64,000 bases of DNA from Parashewanella curva (GTDB lineage: Bacteria; Pseudomonadota; Gammaproteobacteria; Enterobacterales; Shewanellaceae), in NCBI RefSeq assembly GCF_003675895.1, contig NZ_ML014769.1, positions 1 through 64,000 on the forward strand, read 5' to 3'. A program made the position numbers and the translations under genes. This document shows, piece by piece, positions 1-8,651 of this stretch. The notes under the pieces are model-generated. The model saw only the letters and a program-made list of their open reading frames with translations, searched no databases and was not told the DNA's origin. Within the stretch, counting starts at the first letter, position 1. The number at the start of each line of letters is the position of its first letter.

Positions 1-1
1 G

Positions 2-97
2 ATCAACGAAGAAGTAACCAAGTTTTTTAATCAAGTCATGCAAATGGATACTTTTACATTACGCCAAGAGGCTATTTCAACTGAAAAGTTCCCATGA
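2..97 (+). CDS. C-terminal end of an unidentified CDS (partial)
   Basis: The window opens inside a reading frame that runs for 31 codons and stops at TGA 95-97. The visible tail is mostly charged and polar and ends in STEKFP. It converges on the DUF1800 gene, whose stop lies 7 bases further on. Nothing identifies the family. It could also be a chance open frame, because only 96 bases are visible. Confidence 0.4.
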   Translation: MNEEVTKFFNQVMQMDTFTLRQEAISTEKFP

Positions 98-103
98 TTT
101 TAG

Positions 104-1168
104 CTAAAAATGAACTCCGAAACTTGAATTTAAAGCTCTACAGGTCGAGATGACAAATTCTCGTGGAGATTTGAACTTTTGTCGCTCTTGATGCCAAGCT
201 TCATCTGACTTAATCAAAGTAATCATCACTTCTTTTAAGTTGCCATCAGTTGCCATCCAGCGGTCGGTCATTTTTTTGATGAGGGATTCAGGCGGATTAT
301 CTGAGACAAAATGACGGGCAAGTTGAGTGGATACATGTTTTGCAGTCGCTGGATGACGAGCCACAGCTTTAATCATCGCAATGCCTTGCGCTTCGCCACC
401 TTGCCGATAGGTTTTACCGAGCAACACTCTATGACCAGGCTCATGACCATTGGCTCTGAACATGAATCCGATTGTATCGTCTCGCTGCGGTCTTGCCACG
501 CTCCACCCTGTTATACCTTTTGCCATTTCAATTACATCGGCTTGAGTGTAGCCAGAACCGACTCCCATGGTATGTAACTCCATCAACTCACGCCCTAAAT
601 TTTCATTCAGGCCTTTACCGCGTTTACCTATTCTTGAATTCGGACCAAAAGACTTATCGTTGTTCAGATATACCAACATCGCTGGGTGATGCATTACCGC
701 CAACACCATGTCATGGAAAGAACCAAACATGTGAGGTGCTATAGCTTCACGCTCAAGGGTTGGTGCCAATACTCGCATCATTTGCCCTTGAGCGGTCACG
801 CTAAAATGATTCGACCAAAAATCCAGTAGTCGCCACGCTAGTGATTGATCGGAATGAATCGACCTGAGCAAAGTATCGCAGCATAACGCCCTAAAATTAC
901 CACCAAGATACTTACGGATTTGCTTTTGTTGCTTAGCAAAATCTTTCGCTTGTTCCGACTCTGGTTCTTTCTTAATCAAGCGTTTTTGTTGTTGATAATT
1001 GGCTAAATGAATCGAAAGTTGATCAGAATTAGGCAGCTTTTCATTAAAGCTGATTGGCTGTAATTGATCGATGAGATATTGAACAGGATCATGACTGGCT
1101 TTTTCCAGTTCTCCTTTTCTTGCTCCCAGACCAAAACGATTAACCGCGATAACGGCATCTGCTGACAT
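104..1168 (-). CDS. DUF1800 family protein, C-terminally short
   Basis: The N-terminus (VNRFGLGAR) and the later ENLGRELMELHTMGVGSGYTQ and SPREFV segments match the DUF1800 family, proteins of unknown biochemical role that usually pair with a DUF1501 partner. At 354 residues it is shorter than typical members (about 450 or more). It stops about 20 residues after SPREFV, where family members normally continue for roughly 100 residues with a Pro/Trp-rich section. No DUF1501 gene follows. The gene may therefore be truncated and non-functional. A full-length DUF1800-DUF1501 pair lies at 14775-18157. The family call is firm; truncation is inferred from family length. Confidence 0.75.
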   Translation of the reverse strand: MSADAVIAVNRFGLGARKGELEKASHDPVQYLIDQLQPISFNEKLPNSDQLSIHLANYQQQKRLIKKEPESEQAKDFAKQQKQIRKYLGGNFRALCCDTLLRSIHSDQSLAWRLLDFWSNHFSVTAQGQMMRVLAPTLEREAIAPHMFGSFHDMVLAVMHHPAMLVYLNNDKSFGPNSRIGKRGKGLNENLGRELMELHTMGVGSGYTQADVIEMAKGITGWSVARPQRDDTIGFMFRANGHEPGHRVLLGKTYRQGGEAQGIAMIKAVARHPATAKHVSTQLARHFVSDNPPESLIKKMTDRWMATDGNLKEVMITLIKSDEAWHQERQKFKSPREFVISTCRALNSSFGVHF

Positions 1169-1300
1169 GATTAAATTCCCTACAATCTAATATTGTTAAT
1201 TTGACCATAGAGAATCTGTCTGAGAAGTCGAGTAGCTTTACAAGTCTTTACTTTTGTTTAATGTCGATTGGAATAGATAATCCCTGCAACGATCTGCGTT

Positions 1301-2128
1301 TTACTTAGCTCTATAGTTCACTTTCTTGGATTCTGGCCATGTATAACTAACATCTTGTTTAGCATCGCTGTCTCCCTGTTGCATGAAGATGTCAACAATA
1401 TCTCTCCCCTTGTCATCTAACACTTTCAAGTCACTACTCAATCTTTCTCCAGTAAGTGTAAACACCTCTTGTACAACACCTTGTGATTGAAGAAATGCAT
1501 TATAAGGTCCCATTGACTGTTGCTTTTCAGGATCAAAATCCTTCAAGGTATGATCAGCCTTTTTGTTGAGAAGAAACTCAATAACTTTATAATGCCCCTT
1601 AAGGCAAGCAATAAATAGGGGGGTACGCCCAGAAACACCTGTCGTCGAGCAAGTTACCCGCTCGTTAATGTCTGGTTTCCCATTATACAATAGTTCAACA
1701 ACCTCCAATTTACCTGTGCGACAAGCAAGCCAGAATAAAGAAATCGATGGGTAGACTAGACCATCTATTTCACAATTTATTTTAGTGTTGGCTAATGTTT
1801 CAATGTCATACTCCATAATAAAGTCATCGATTTTTTGTACATTTCCTTTGTAACCAAATGCCAATGCCATTTCCTTCATTTCATCTTCGGAAAAGGTAAC
1901 CTTAGCCTTTTTGGCCTTAAAACTGTCTAGCGTCTCTGAGTGAGAGCCCACTTCATCTGGTATTTTTTGATGAAACCCCCTTTTTTCTTCAGCAGCAGCT
2001 TGATTTGGCTCAACTTGATAATACAAACCACTTTCATCGTTAACTAAACTCGATCTATCCTGTTGTGACTCTTTTTTTTCAGCAGGGTTAACAGCTAAAG
2101 CCTCTCTCTCTGCACGACAAACTGACAT
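1301..2128 (-). CDS. Ankyrin-repeat protein 1
   Basis: A 275-residue protein. The start is taken at ATG 2126-2128 because an AGAGGA ribosome site lies about 8 bases upstream; a longer frame to 2155 exists. The first 100 residues are polar and low in complexity. Two clear ankyrin repeats occupy roughly residues 135-215 (LFWLACRTGKLEVVELLYNG and GRTPLFIACLKGHYKVIEFL). A tail of about 60 residues has no recognised fold. Ankyrin repeats bind proteins, so the target is probably a protein; no enzyme domain is visible. It stands alone between the truncated DUF1800 gene and azurin. A role as a secreted effector is possible but not shown. Confidence 0.8.
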   Translation of the reverse strand: MSVCRAEREALAVNPAEKKESQQDRSSLVNDESGLYYQVEPNQAAAEEKRGFHQKIPDEVGSHSETLDSFKAKKAKVTFSEDEMKEMALAFGYKGNVQKIDDFIMEYDIETLANTKINCEIDGLVYPSISLFWLACRTGKLEVVELLYNGKPDINERVTCSTTGVSGRTPLFIACLKGHYKVIEFLLNKKADHTLKDFDPEKQQSMGPYNAFLQSQGVVQEVFTLTGERLSSDLKVLDDKGRDIVDIFMQQGDSDAKQDVSYTWPESKKVNYRAK

Positions 2129-2251
2129 TTCATATATCCTCTTTCGCTTACACATAACTCATAAAATAAATGACTGTGGTATTAAACAAAACAAAAAATC
2201 GTTTTATGTTCAGTTAGTTGAAAGGTATGAAAGTTGATCGCTTTCACTCTC

Positions 2252-2274
2252 TAGGGCGTATTTAGGTTTGATTA
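2252..2274. repeat. Diverged single end of the TAGGGCGTG repeat family
   Basis: The 23 bases begin TAGGGCGT and end GATTA, like the terminal repeat of the element at 54289-54585, with changes in the middle. They lie about 20 bases upstream of the azurin start. This may be a solo or decayed end, but chance similarity is not excluded. Confidence 0.25.
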
Positions 2275-2295
2275 ACTGAATAAGGAAGTGAAGTT

Positions 2296-2748
2296 ATGAA
2301 AATCAAATTATGGTTAGCATCTACAGCCTTAGCTTTTTCATTTAATGCTTTTGCAGGCACTTGCTCGTTTGATATTGCCGTGATGGATGCACTCAAATTT
2401 AGCAAACCGAGCATAACAATTTCAAAATCTAAATGTGACAAGGTAACTATTAATCTCATGCACATAGGTAAGTTACCCAAAACGACAATGGGTCATAACT
2501 GGGTACTAACGAAGTCAACTGATGTTGAAGCCGCAGCATTAGCCGGTCAAATGGCAGGAGTCGCAAGTAACTTTGTGTTAATGGGCGATAAGCGAATAAT
2601 AGCTTCGACCAAAATCATTGGTGGTGGTGAGTCAACCAGCATAACTTTTGACACTAAGATGCTAATGACCGGCGGAGGATATACCTACTTTTGTAGTTTT
2701 CCCGGTCATCACTACATAATGAAGGGAATGTTTATTGTTAATCCCTAG
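2296..2748 (+). CDS. azu: Azurin (periplasmic type 1 blue copper protein)
   Basis: A 150-residue cupredoxin that shuttles single electrons in the periplasm. Residues 1-20 form a Sec signal peptide ending AFA. The copper ligands are all present: His67 (MGHNWV), then Cys133, His138 and Met142 in the YFCSFPGHHYIMKG block, with the C-X4-H-X3-M spacing of azurins. The segment IIGGGESTSITFD also matches the family. A purine-rich ribosome site (AAGGAAGTGAAG) precedes the ATG. The gene is monocistronic. Its stop codon TAG (2746-2748) lies inside the terminal repeat of the element that starts at 2745, yet the protein ends where azurins normally end. Confidence 0.9.
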   Translation: MKIKLWLASTALAFSFNAFAGTCSFDIAVMDALKFSKPSITISKSKCDKVTINLMHIGKLPKTTMGHNWVLTKSTDVEAAALAGQMAGVASNFVLMGDKRIIASTKIIGGGESTSITFDTKMLMTGGGYTYFCSFPGHHYIMKGMFIVNP

Positions 2749-2927
2749 ATGTCGTTCCCAATTAGATTTTTGATTGACCGACATACAAAGCAGTCGTTAC
2801 TGCGTTGACCGACATACACTGCTGTCGTTACTGCGTTTAGTTCACTAAACTTCAAACTTTGTGCCTTGATTTTGCAAATTTTAGGCAGTAACAAATCAAA
2901 AAGTCTTTAATTGGGAACGGCCTCTAG
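2745..2927. repeat. MITE-like element A (183 bp, imperfect terminal inverted repeats)
   Basis: The left end (CTAGATGTCGTTCCCAATTA) and the reverse complement of the right end (CTAGAGGCCGTTCCCAATTA) match at 17 of 20 positions and continue into ATTTTTGATT after a short gap. A TA dinucleotide sits one base inside each end, as for TA-targeting elements. Inside, the motif GTCGTTACTGCGTT occurs twice (2793-2806 and 2824-2837), each time preceded by ACCGACATACA. There is no coding capacity. The left end overlaps the azurin stop codon. It may also supply the azurin transcription end. Confidence 0.65.
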
Positions 2928-3101
2928 CCTTTCTCAATGCCCGCATTAAAAGCGGGCACTTTTATTTAACCACCCAATTTTTTAACTCACAAAAATATAT
3001 TTTTACTCACCTTACCAAGTAAAACATGAATAAAACTCATAACGCCATGAATAAATACCATTATTTTTCATTTGAAAATATAAGTATAAATTCCCTTCAA
3101 A

Positions 3102-3363
3102 CTAAAAACATCAGTTGGCTACGTTCTCAAGAGTAGAAACGCAGTAATGCCAGTTTTGTATTGCGGTAAAAAATGATTGCTAGCAAGGCGTAGCTTGCAG
3201 CAAATAGTTGCTCTACTTGCAAAAGTTACAACGCAGCTAGCGGGCATTTTTACAAGCTTGTGGGCGTAGAGCGTTTCAGCCATTCGGTGAATGATTAAGA
3301 CATTGAAATTATTACCAACTCAAATAGATATTAACTTATTGAGCGTTCAACTGATGTTTTTAG
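3102..3363. repeat. MITE-like element B (262 bp)
   Basis: A perfect 16-base inverted repeat bounds the element: CTAAAAACATCAGTTG at 3102-3117 and its reverse complement at 3348-3363. Ends of the form TA...TA suggest TA target use. Inside are smaller repeats, including AACGCAG (two copies in similar contexts) and a GCTAGC-type palindromic section. It has no ORF. It fills most of the gap between element A and mesX and may contain or displace the mesX promoter. Confidence 0.65.
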
Positions 3364-3423
3364 GTTCAAATATGTACTTTTAAACAGAGTGAATAAAACA
3401 TATCTAAAAAGGACTTAATCGCC

Positions 3424-4401
3424 ATGAGCACAGATTTTCGATTTAACATTAACAGTATTCGGCTCGATGAAGATTATCAGCCCTCAAACAGTACTCGCAT
3501 CACGACTAATTTTGCTAACTTAGCAAGAGGAGAGCATCGCCAGCAAAATTTACAAAATGCGCTAACAATGATTGATAACAGTTTTAATGCTTTAGCTCAT
3601 TGGGACAATCCTACTGGAGACCGTTATTCAGTCGAGCTTGAAATCATTTCTGTTGATATGGATATAAAGGGAAGTGGACAAAGCTTTCCATCAATTGAAG
3701 TATTAAAAACCAACATCATTGATCATCAAACCAATCAAAGGATTGAAGGGATTATTGGAAATAATTTCTCTTCTTATGTTCGTGATTATGATTTTAGTGT
3801 GCTGCTACTGGAGCATAATAGAGATCAATCTAAATTCAGCGTGCCTGATAATTTTGGTGAGCTACACGGCAAGCTATTTAACTATTTTGTTAATTCAGAG
3901 GCATATAAGGCACACTTCAACAAGCTGCCCGTTATTTGTTTGAGTGTTTCCGATAACAAAACCTATCACCAAACTGAAAATAAGCACCCAATCTTAGGCG
4001 TTGAATACTTACCAAATAGCTCATCACTTACTGAACAATACTTTAAAAAAATGGGCTTAAAAGTTCGCTATTTTATGCCTCCTAACAGTGTGGCACCTTT
4101 GGCATTTTATTTCTTTGGTGACTTACTGAATGATTACAGTAACTTAGAGCTTATCAGTACCATTAGCACGATGGAAACATTCCAAAAAATATATCGCCCT
4201 GAAATATATAACGCCAATGCTACGGCAGGTAAATGCTTTCAGCCTAATTTAAAAAACCAAGATCATTCATTAACTAAAATTGTTTACGACCGAGAAGAAC
4301 GTAGCCAATTGGCAATCAAGCAGGGGAAATTTGCACAAGAGAATTTCATCAAGCCCTACCAAACCGTTCTCGAAAAATGGTCAGCTAATTACGCATTTTA
4401 A
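3424..4401 (+). CDS. mesX: MesX (DUF1852), partner of folate-independent methionine synthase
   Basis: A 325-residue protein of the DUF1852 family. In other bacteria this protein (MesX) is needed for activity of the short, folate-independent methionine synthase MesD. Support is the overall sequence (FRFNINSIRLDEDY start, NFANLARGEHRQQNLQNAL, VEYLPNSSSLTEQYFKKMGL) and the directly following mesD gene. There is no signal peptide or membrane segment, so it is cytoplasmic. AAGGAC lies 9 bases before the ATG. The mesD start is 28 bases downstream, implying one transcript. No MetJ-type box (AGACGTCT repeats) is visible upstream; the metR gene two positions on is the likely regulator. Confidence 0.85.
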   Translation: MSTDFRFNINSIRLDEDYQPSNSTRITTNFANLARGEHRQQNLQNALTMIDNSFNALAHWDNPTGDRYSVELEIISVDMDIKGSGQSFPSIEVLKTNIIDHQTNQRIEGIIGNNFSSYVRDYDFSVLLLEHNRDQSKFSVPDNFGELHGKLFNYFVNSEAYKAHFNKLPVICLSVSDNKTYHQTENKHPILGVEYLPNSSSLTEQYFKKMGLKVRYFMPPNSVAPLAFYFFGDLLNDYSNLELISTISTMETFQKIYRPEIYNANATAGKCFQPNLKNQDHSLTKIVYDREERSQLAIKQGKFAQENFIKPYQTVLEKWSANYAF

Positions 4402-4429
4402 TTCACTCAACCGAACGGCTTTACATTTA

Positions 4430-5455
4430 ATGAAAACACTATTACCTACATCTACAGCCGGCAGCTTACCAAAGCCATCTTGGTTAGCTGAACCTGAAAC
4501 ACTTTGGTCACCTTGGAAAATGCAAGGCCAACAATTAACTGATGGTAAACAAGATGCTTTACGCCTAACACTACAAGAGCAGTCAGTGGCTGGTATTGAT
4601 ATTGTCGGCGATGGCGAACAAACCCGCCAACACTTTGTCACCACTTTTATTGAACACTTATCTGGTGTTGATTTCGAAAATCGTAAAAGCGTCAAAATAA
4701 GGGATCGCTACCAAGCTAGTGTACCCACCGTAATCGGCCCTGTTAGTCGCCCAAAACCTGTTTTTGTGGAAGATGCCCAATTTTTACGGAAACAAACTGA
4801 TCAACCAATAAAGTGGGCTTTACCCGGCCCAATGACCATGATAGATACCCTTTACGATGACCATTACAAAAGTCGAGAAAAGCTTGCTTGGGAATTTGCG
4901 AAGATTCTCAACCAAGAAGCTAAAGAGTTAGAAGCCGCGGGTGTAGATATTATCCAATTCGATGAACCCGCTTTTAATGTATTCTTCGATGACGTAAACG
5001 ACTGGGGCATTGCGTGTTTAGAAAGAGCTATCGAAGGCCTAAAATGTGAAACGGCGGTACACATTTGTTATGGCTATGGCATAAAAGCAAATACTGATTG
5101 GAAAAAAACCTTGGGCGCAGAGTGGCGACAGTACGAAGCTATTTTGCCAAAACTGCAACAATCAAACATTAATATCATTTCTCTTGAATGCCATAATTCT
5201 CATGTTCCTATCGAACTTCTAGAATTGGTTAGAGGAAAAAAAGTAATGGTAGGCGCTATTGATGTTGCAAACAGCGCCATAGAAACACCTGAAGAAGTCG
5301 CCGAAACACTCCGAAAAGCCCTCAAATTTGTTGATGCAGATAAGCTATACCCTTGTACCAACTGTGGCATGGCTCCCTTGCCTCGACAAATCGCGAGAGA
5401 AAAACTAGCCGCATTAAGCGCTGGTGCCGAGATTGTCCGTAACGAACTAAAATAA
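4430..5455 (+). CDS. mesD: MesD-type methionine synthase (core MetE, folate-independent)
   Basis: A 341-residue single-domain protein equivalent to the C-terminal catalytic half of MetE. It lacks the N-terminal half used to bind polyglutamyl folate. It transfers a methyl group to homocysteine to make methionine. The FDEPA, AVHICYGYG and PCTNCGM segments provide the expected homocysteine and zinc ligands (His, Cys, Cys). The start is ATG 4430, giving MKTLLPTSTAGSLPKPSWL; the open frame extends upstream to 4280 only by overlapping mesX. The ribosome site is weak, so translation may be coupled to mesX. MesD family members depend on MesX, which is adjacent. The methyl donor cannot be read from sequence. 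Confidence 0.88.
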   Translation: MKTLLPTSTAGSLPKPSWLAEPETLWSPWKMQGQQLTDGKQDALRLTLQEQSVAGIDIVGDGEQTRQHFVTTFIEHLSGVDFENRKSVKIRDRYQASVPTVIGPVSRPKPVFVEDAQFLRKQTDQPIKWALPGPMTMIDTLYDDHYKSREKLAWEFAKILNQEAKELEAAGVDIIQFDEPAFNVFFDDVNDWGIACLERAIEGLKCETAVHICYGYGIKANTDWKKTLGAEWRQYEAILPKLQQSNINIISLECHNSHVPIELLELVRGKKVMVGAIDVANSAIETPEEVAETLRKALKFVDADKLYPCTNCGMAPLPRQIAREKLAALSAGAEIVRNELK

Positions 5456-5535
5456 TTCCCTCTCCGACTATGACCATTTGTCAACAGATGGCATTATGGT
5501 CTGATTCGAATTCAAAAGGAAAGTGGAGACAGCAG

Positions 5536-6423
5536 GTGCTAGAGCGTACCCATTTGGAAATATTAACAGCCATAAAAGAACATGGAACACTCACCAAGGC
5601 GGCCGACGCTCTGCATTTAACTCAATCCGCGTTAAGCCACAGTATTAAAAAGCTGGAAGCTCAGCTCAATACTGCTATTTGGGAAAAAAAAGGCCGTGAA
5701 TTAAGGTTAACGGCAGCTGGAGAGTGCATTCAATCTCTCGCCATTAGAGTATTACCCCACTTTTCACATACAGAACTTTTGCTAGACCAAATAGCAAATG
5801 GAGAAAGTGGCAGCCTACGCATCGGAATGGAGTGTCACCCTTGTTATCATTGGTTACTAAGAGTAATCGAACCATACCTTAGTCGATGGCCAAGTGTAGA
5901 TATAGATGTTAAGCAGGAGTTTCAGTTTGGTGCGCTTGGTGCTCTCCAAAATTTTGAAATTGATGTACTCATTACACCTGATCCATTATTTACCCCCGAC
6001 ATTCAATATACTCCTGTGTTTGGCTACGAGCATATGCTTGTAGTTTCGAGATTTCACCCATTAGCCAATCACGCTTGGGTTGCGCCAGAGGAATTAATTA
6101 ATGAAGTTCTTTTTAGTTACCCTGTCGAACCACAGAGATTGGATATCTTTAGCCAATTTTTAACTCCGGCAAAATGCACAGTGAGAAAGCACAAAATCAT
6201 TGAAACGACTGAAATCATGTTGCAAATGGTTGCAGCAGGCAGAGGCGTTTGCGCGCTTCCTGGCTGGTTAGTTGAGCAATACTCCAAAACCATGCCAATA
6301 AAAAGCGTTCGCTTTGGTGAGCATGGCATCGACAAGCAAATCTATATTGGAACCCGTAAGCACGAAGAGCAGATTGATTATCTAAATGATTTCATTACTC
6401 AGGCTCAACATGCAAGAACATAA
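5536..6423 (+). CDS. metR: MetR-like LysR-family regulator
   Basis: A 295-residue LysR regulator. An N-terminal winged helix-turn-helix (TLTKAADALHLTQSALSHSI) is followed by a periplasmic-binding-like effector domain. Segments such as LRIGMECHPCYHWL and the FSYPVEPQRLDIF region align with MetR, the homocysteine-responsive activator of methionine genes. The start is GTG 5536 (MLERTHLEIL), because GGAGA lies 7 bases upstream and MetR proteins begin there; an upstream frame to 5470 is open but unlike the family. It lies 80 bases after mesD in the same direction, which supports control of mesX-mesD. Confidence 0.85.
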   Translation: MLERTHLEILTAIKEHGTLTKAADALHLTQSALSHSIKKLEAQLNTAIWEKKGRELRLTAAGECIQSLAIRVLPHFSHTELLLDQIANGESGSLRIGMECHPCYHWLLRVIEPYLSRWPSVDIDVKQEFQFGALGALQNFEIDVLITPDPLFTPDIQYTPVFGYEHMLVVSRFHPLANHAWVAPEELINEVLFSYPVEPQRLDIFSQFLTPAKCTVRKHKIIETTEIMLQMVAAGRGVCALPGWLVEQYSKTMPIKSVRFGEHGIDKQIYIGTRKHEEQIDYLNDFITQAQHART

Positions 6424-6424
6424 A

Positions 6425-6440
6425 TTAGGGCGTGCCCTAA
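6425..6440. terminator. Perfect palindrome between convergent metR and ubiF
   Basis: TTAGGGC-GT-GCCCTAA forms a 7-bp stem directly after the metR stop and includes the ubiF stop codon (6437-6439). There is no strong T-run, so termination is only likely. The left half, TTAGGGCGTG, equals the first ten bases of the terminal repeat of the 54289-54585 element, so it could instead be an element footprint. Confidence 0.45.
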
Positions 6441-7645
6441 AATCCAAGTGCATATTTCAGCACTTTTTGTTTGATGGGAGAATCAATATTCGCCACCTTC
6501 AGCGCTAGGTTTCTTATCGCTTTAATTGGCATTAAATTGTTGCTAAACGTTTTGTAAAACATATCCATACCGGTTTGCATCAACAGGTTATCTTTATATC
6601 TCTGGTTTTGGTATTCAGCTAATACTGAATTTTGATACCAGATTTGATTTTCACCCAAAGCTTCGGCAACTACAGACAATAAAGCATCAACATCTTTAAA
6701 GCCTAAGTTAACACCCTGCCCTGCTAACGGATTAATGGTATGCGCGGCATCACCTAATATCACCACGTTATCAGCATAATACTGATTGGCATGACGACGA
6801 GTCAGTGGAAAGCTGCCTTTATCTAACACGATAAAGTTTGGATCGAGTCGCTCTGGGAAATGAGCTCGAATTTGCTCAGCCAATTGCACAGGATTGAATT
6901 GCATTAATTTGGCAATAGTTTGTGGCGAGTCATACCACACTAACGAAGCATGATTATCAGGTAATGGTAATAAACTACGTGGCCCATTCGGCGTAAATTG
7001 CTGCCAAGTGACATCTTGCTGTGGTGTTTGAGTTTCAATATTGATCAACATGCACGCTTGTTGATAATCCCAACCTGTAATGCCGATTCCGGCCCATTGA
7101 CGAACACTAGAGTTGGCACCATCACAACCAATTAATAAATTAGCAATGCACTGTTTGCCTGACTCAAGACTGACCTTAACCTGCTGAAATGATCCTTGCT
7201 GATATTCAAACTGAGTAACTATTTCGGGATAAAGGATTTCCACATTATCCATTTGCTCAAGTTGTTCCCACAAGCCCAATTGAATAACTCGATTTTCTAC
7301 AATATGACCTAAATGATCTTCGTGAATTTGTTCACAATGAAACTGGGTGATAAAGCCGTCTAATTCCCAAGTTTCCAATCCACGATAAACAGCATGTCGC
7401 TTTTTAAACACACCATCCCAAGCACCCAAGCGATTCAATAACTTTTCAGATGCCGCGCTAATAGCCGAAACTCTAACGTCTAATGGCTGATTATCATCAA
7501 ACGCTTTGGGCTCAATACTTTCAATAACTGAAACTGAAAGCCCTAATTGAGCTAAACCAAGTGCTGTTGCTGCACCGACCATACCACCGCCTATCACAAT
7601 GGCATCTTTGTATTTTAGTTGAGAGTCCTTGGTCACAAGTATCAA
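6437..7645 (-). CDS. ubiF: Ubiquinone biosynthesis hydroxylase (UbiF/UbiH family)
   Basis: A 402-residue FAD-dependent aromatic hydroxylase. The N-terminal dinucleotide-binding motif is VIGGGMVGAATALG (from about residue 17), and the second FAD motif is GDAAHTINPLAGQGVNLGFKD (from about residue 297). This family hydroxylates the ubiquinone ring; UbiF performs the last ring hydroxylation in aerobic ubiquinone synthesis. The assignment to UbiF rather than UbiH rests on its position divergent from miaB, as in Escherichia coli. Here an ankyrin gene has been placed between the two. The gene ends inside a palindrome shared with metR. Confidence 0.85.
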   Translation of the reverse strand: MILVTKDSQLKYKDAIVIGGGMVGAATALGLAQLGLSVSVIESIEPKAFDDNQPLDVRVSAISAASEKLLNRLGAWDGVFKKRHAVYRGLETWELDGFITQFHCEQIHEDHLGHIVENRVIQLGLWEQLEQMDNVEILYPEIVTQFEYQQGSFQQVKVSLESGKQCIANLLIGCDGANSSVRQWAGIGITGWDYQQACMLINIETQTPQQDVTWQQFTPNGPRSLLPLPDNHASLVWYDSPQTIAKLMQFNPVQLAEQIRAHFPERLDPNFIVLDKGSFPLTRRHANQYYADNVVILGDAAHTINPLAGQGVNLGFKDVDALLSVVAEALGENQIWYQNSVLAEYQNQRYKDNLLMQTGMDMFYKTFSNNLMPIKAIRNLALKVANIDSPIKQKVLKYALGF

Positions 7646-7667
7646 ATCCTAGGAAGTTTGAGTCAGT

Positions 7668-8651
7668 TTACACTCCAGAAACAGTATTGTTAAGAAAGCC
7701 TTCTATTAAAAGTTTTCGCATCAATTGATAAGTATCAATCAATTGTTCTTTTTGCTCTTGGTTAAAATTATTAGAGCTTTGTTGAGCTCGGTACGCCCTA
7801 TCAAGTCGAGCTAGAGGATCGTATTCTCGCTCTTGTGCTATTGAGTAGCCAGGCTTAGCTTTATAAGACAATAGAAGTTCCAACATCTTAAGGTCAAAAT
7901 TATCAACCGCAAAATCAACAGCATTGCAATTATAACCTGGTATTGTCGGATTCGTTCGAGGATGAACACTGGCACCAATGGCAAGAAGATTTTTTGCCGT
8001 ATAATAGCGGCGATTTATAACTGCCAAGTGTAAGGGTGTTAAGCCTTCACGGTTGTATGTCGATAGTCGACGTGGCGACAGTAAAAAACGATAACGAGGT
8101 ATCAATTGAAAGTGGCCATATACCGCCACTGTATGAAGTTCAGTCTGTCCATTTTGATCCAAACGATCAGGAAAAAACATACCCCGCTCAGCAACATAAT
8201 TCACCCCTTGCATAGCTCGCTGTATTTCTTCTTTGGTGTTGGGTTCATTAACAGCTGATATGGCATGCTGTAGAGGTGTACGACGATCGGATGGGTATTC
8301 TTTTACAACCGAGTATGAGAGGCCACGTTCCTGTAAAGCTCGAAAAAAATCACCTTCACAACTGTTGTATACATCTCTAATTGCATCGGATGTAGTTACC
8401 CCAAAGTATTTACAAATGGCAGTGGAAATAACGTCAACAAAAGGTAAGTCATCAGGTTCAAAGATATCTTGACGAATAACATCATAACAACGATTATTCG
8501 ATATTCTTATTTTATAAGCCCTCAATCCAAGACGGGTTTCTACTTGTACTACATCTCCATCTCGAATTGCCCCTCTTCTACATGTAGCAAGTTGTAAGCT
8601 ATTAGCAACTGTTGAATATTCATTAAATCTTGCTGATATTGCTTCTGCCAT
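7668..8651 (-). CDS. Ankyrin-repeat protein 2
   Basis: A 327-residue protein. About 130 residues of unrecognised N-terminal sequence precede an ankyrin region near residues 130-280 (RTPLQHAISA, GQTELHTVAVYGH, GLTPLHLAVINRRYYTAKNL and an AVDFAVDNFDLKMLELLLSY repeat). No signal peptide or membrane segment is visible. It lies between ubiF and miaB, which are neighbours in related genomes, so it is probably an insertion of a single accessory gene. It is 22 bases upstream of ubiF on the same strand and could be cotranscribed with it. Its target is unknown. Confidence 0.8.
   Translation of the reverse strand: MAEAISARFNEYSTVANSLQLATCRRGAIRDGDVVQVETRLGLRAYKIRISNNRCYDVIRQDIFEPDDLPFVDVISTAICKYFGVTTSDAIRDVYNSCEGDFFRALQERGLSYSVVKEYPSDRRTPLQHAISAVNEPNTKEEIQRAMQGVNYVAERGMFFPDRLDQNGQTELHTVAVYGHFQLIPRYRFLLSPRRLSTYNREGLTPLHLAVINRRYYTAKNLLAIGASVHPRTNPTIPGYNCNAVDFAVDNFDLKMLELLLSYKAKPGYSIAQEREYDPLARLDRAYRAQQSSNNFNQEQKEQLIDTYQLMRKLLIEGFLNNTVSGV

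Noticed and set aside
2262-2480. Minus-strand frame over azurin
   Set aside because: Antisense shadow of a confidently identified gene.
4280-4429. Longer N-terminus for MesD
   Set aside because: The extra 50 residues overlap the mesX coding region in another frame and do not resemble MetE-core proteins.
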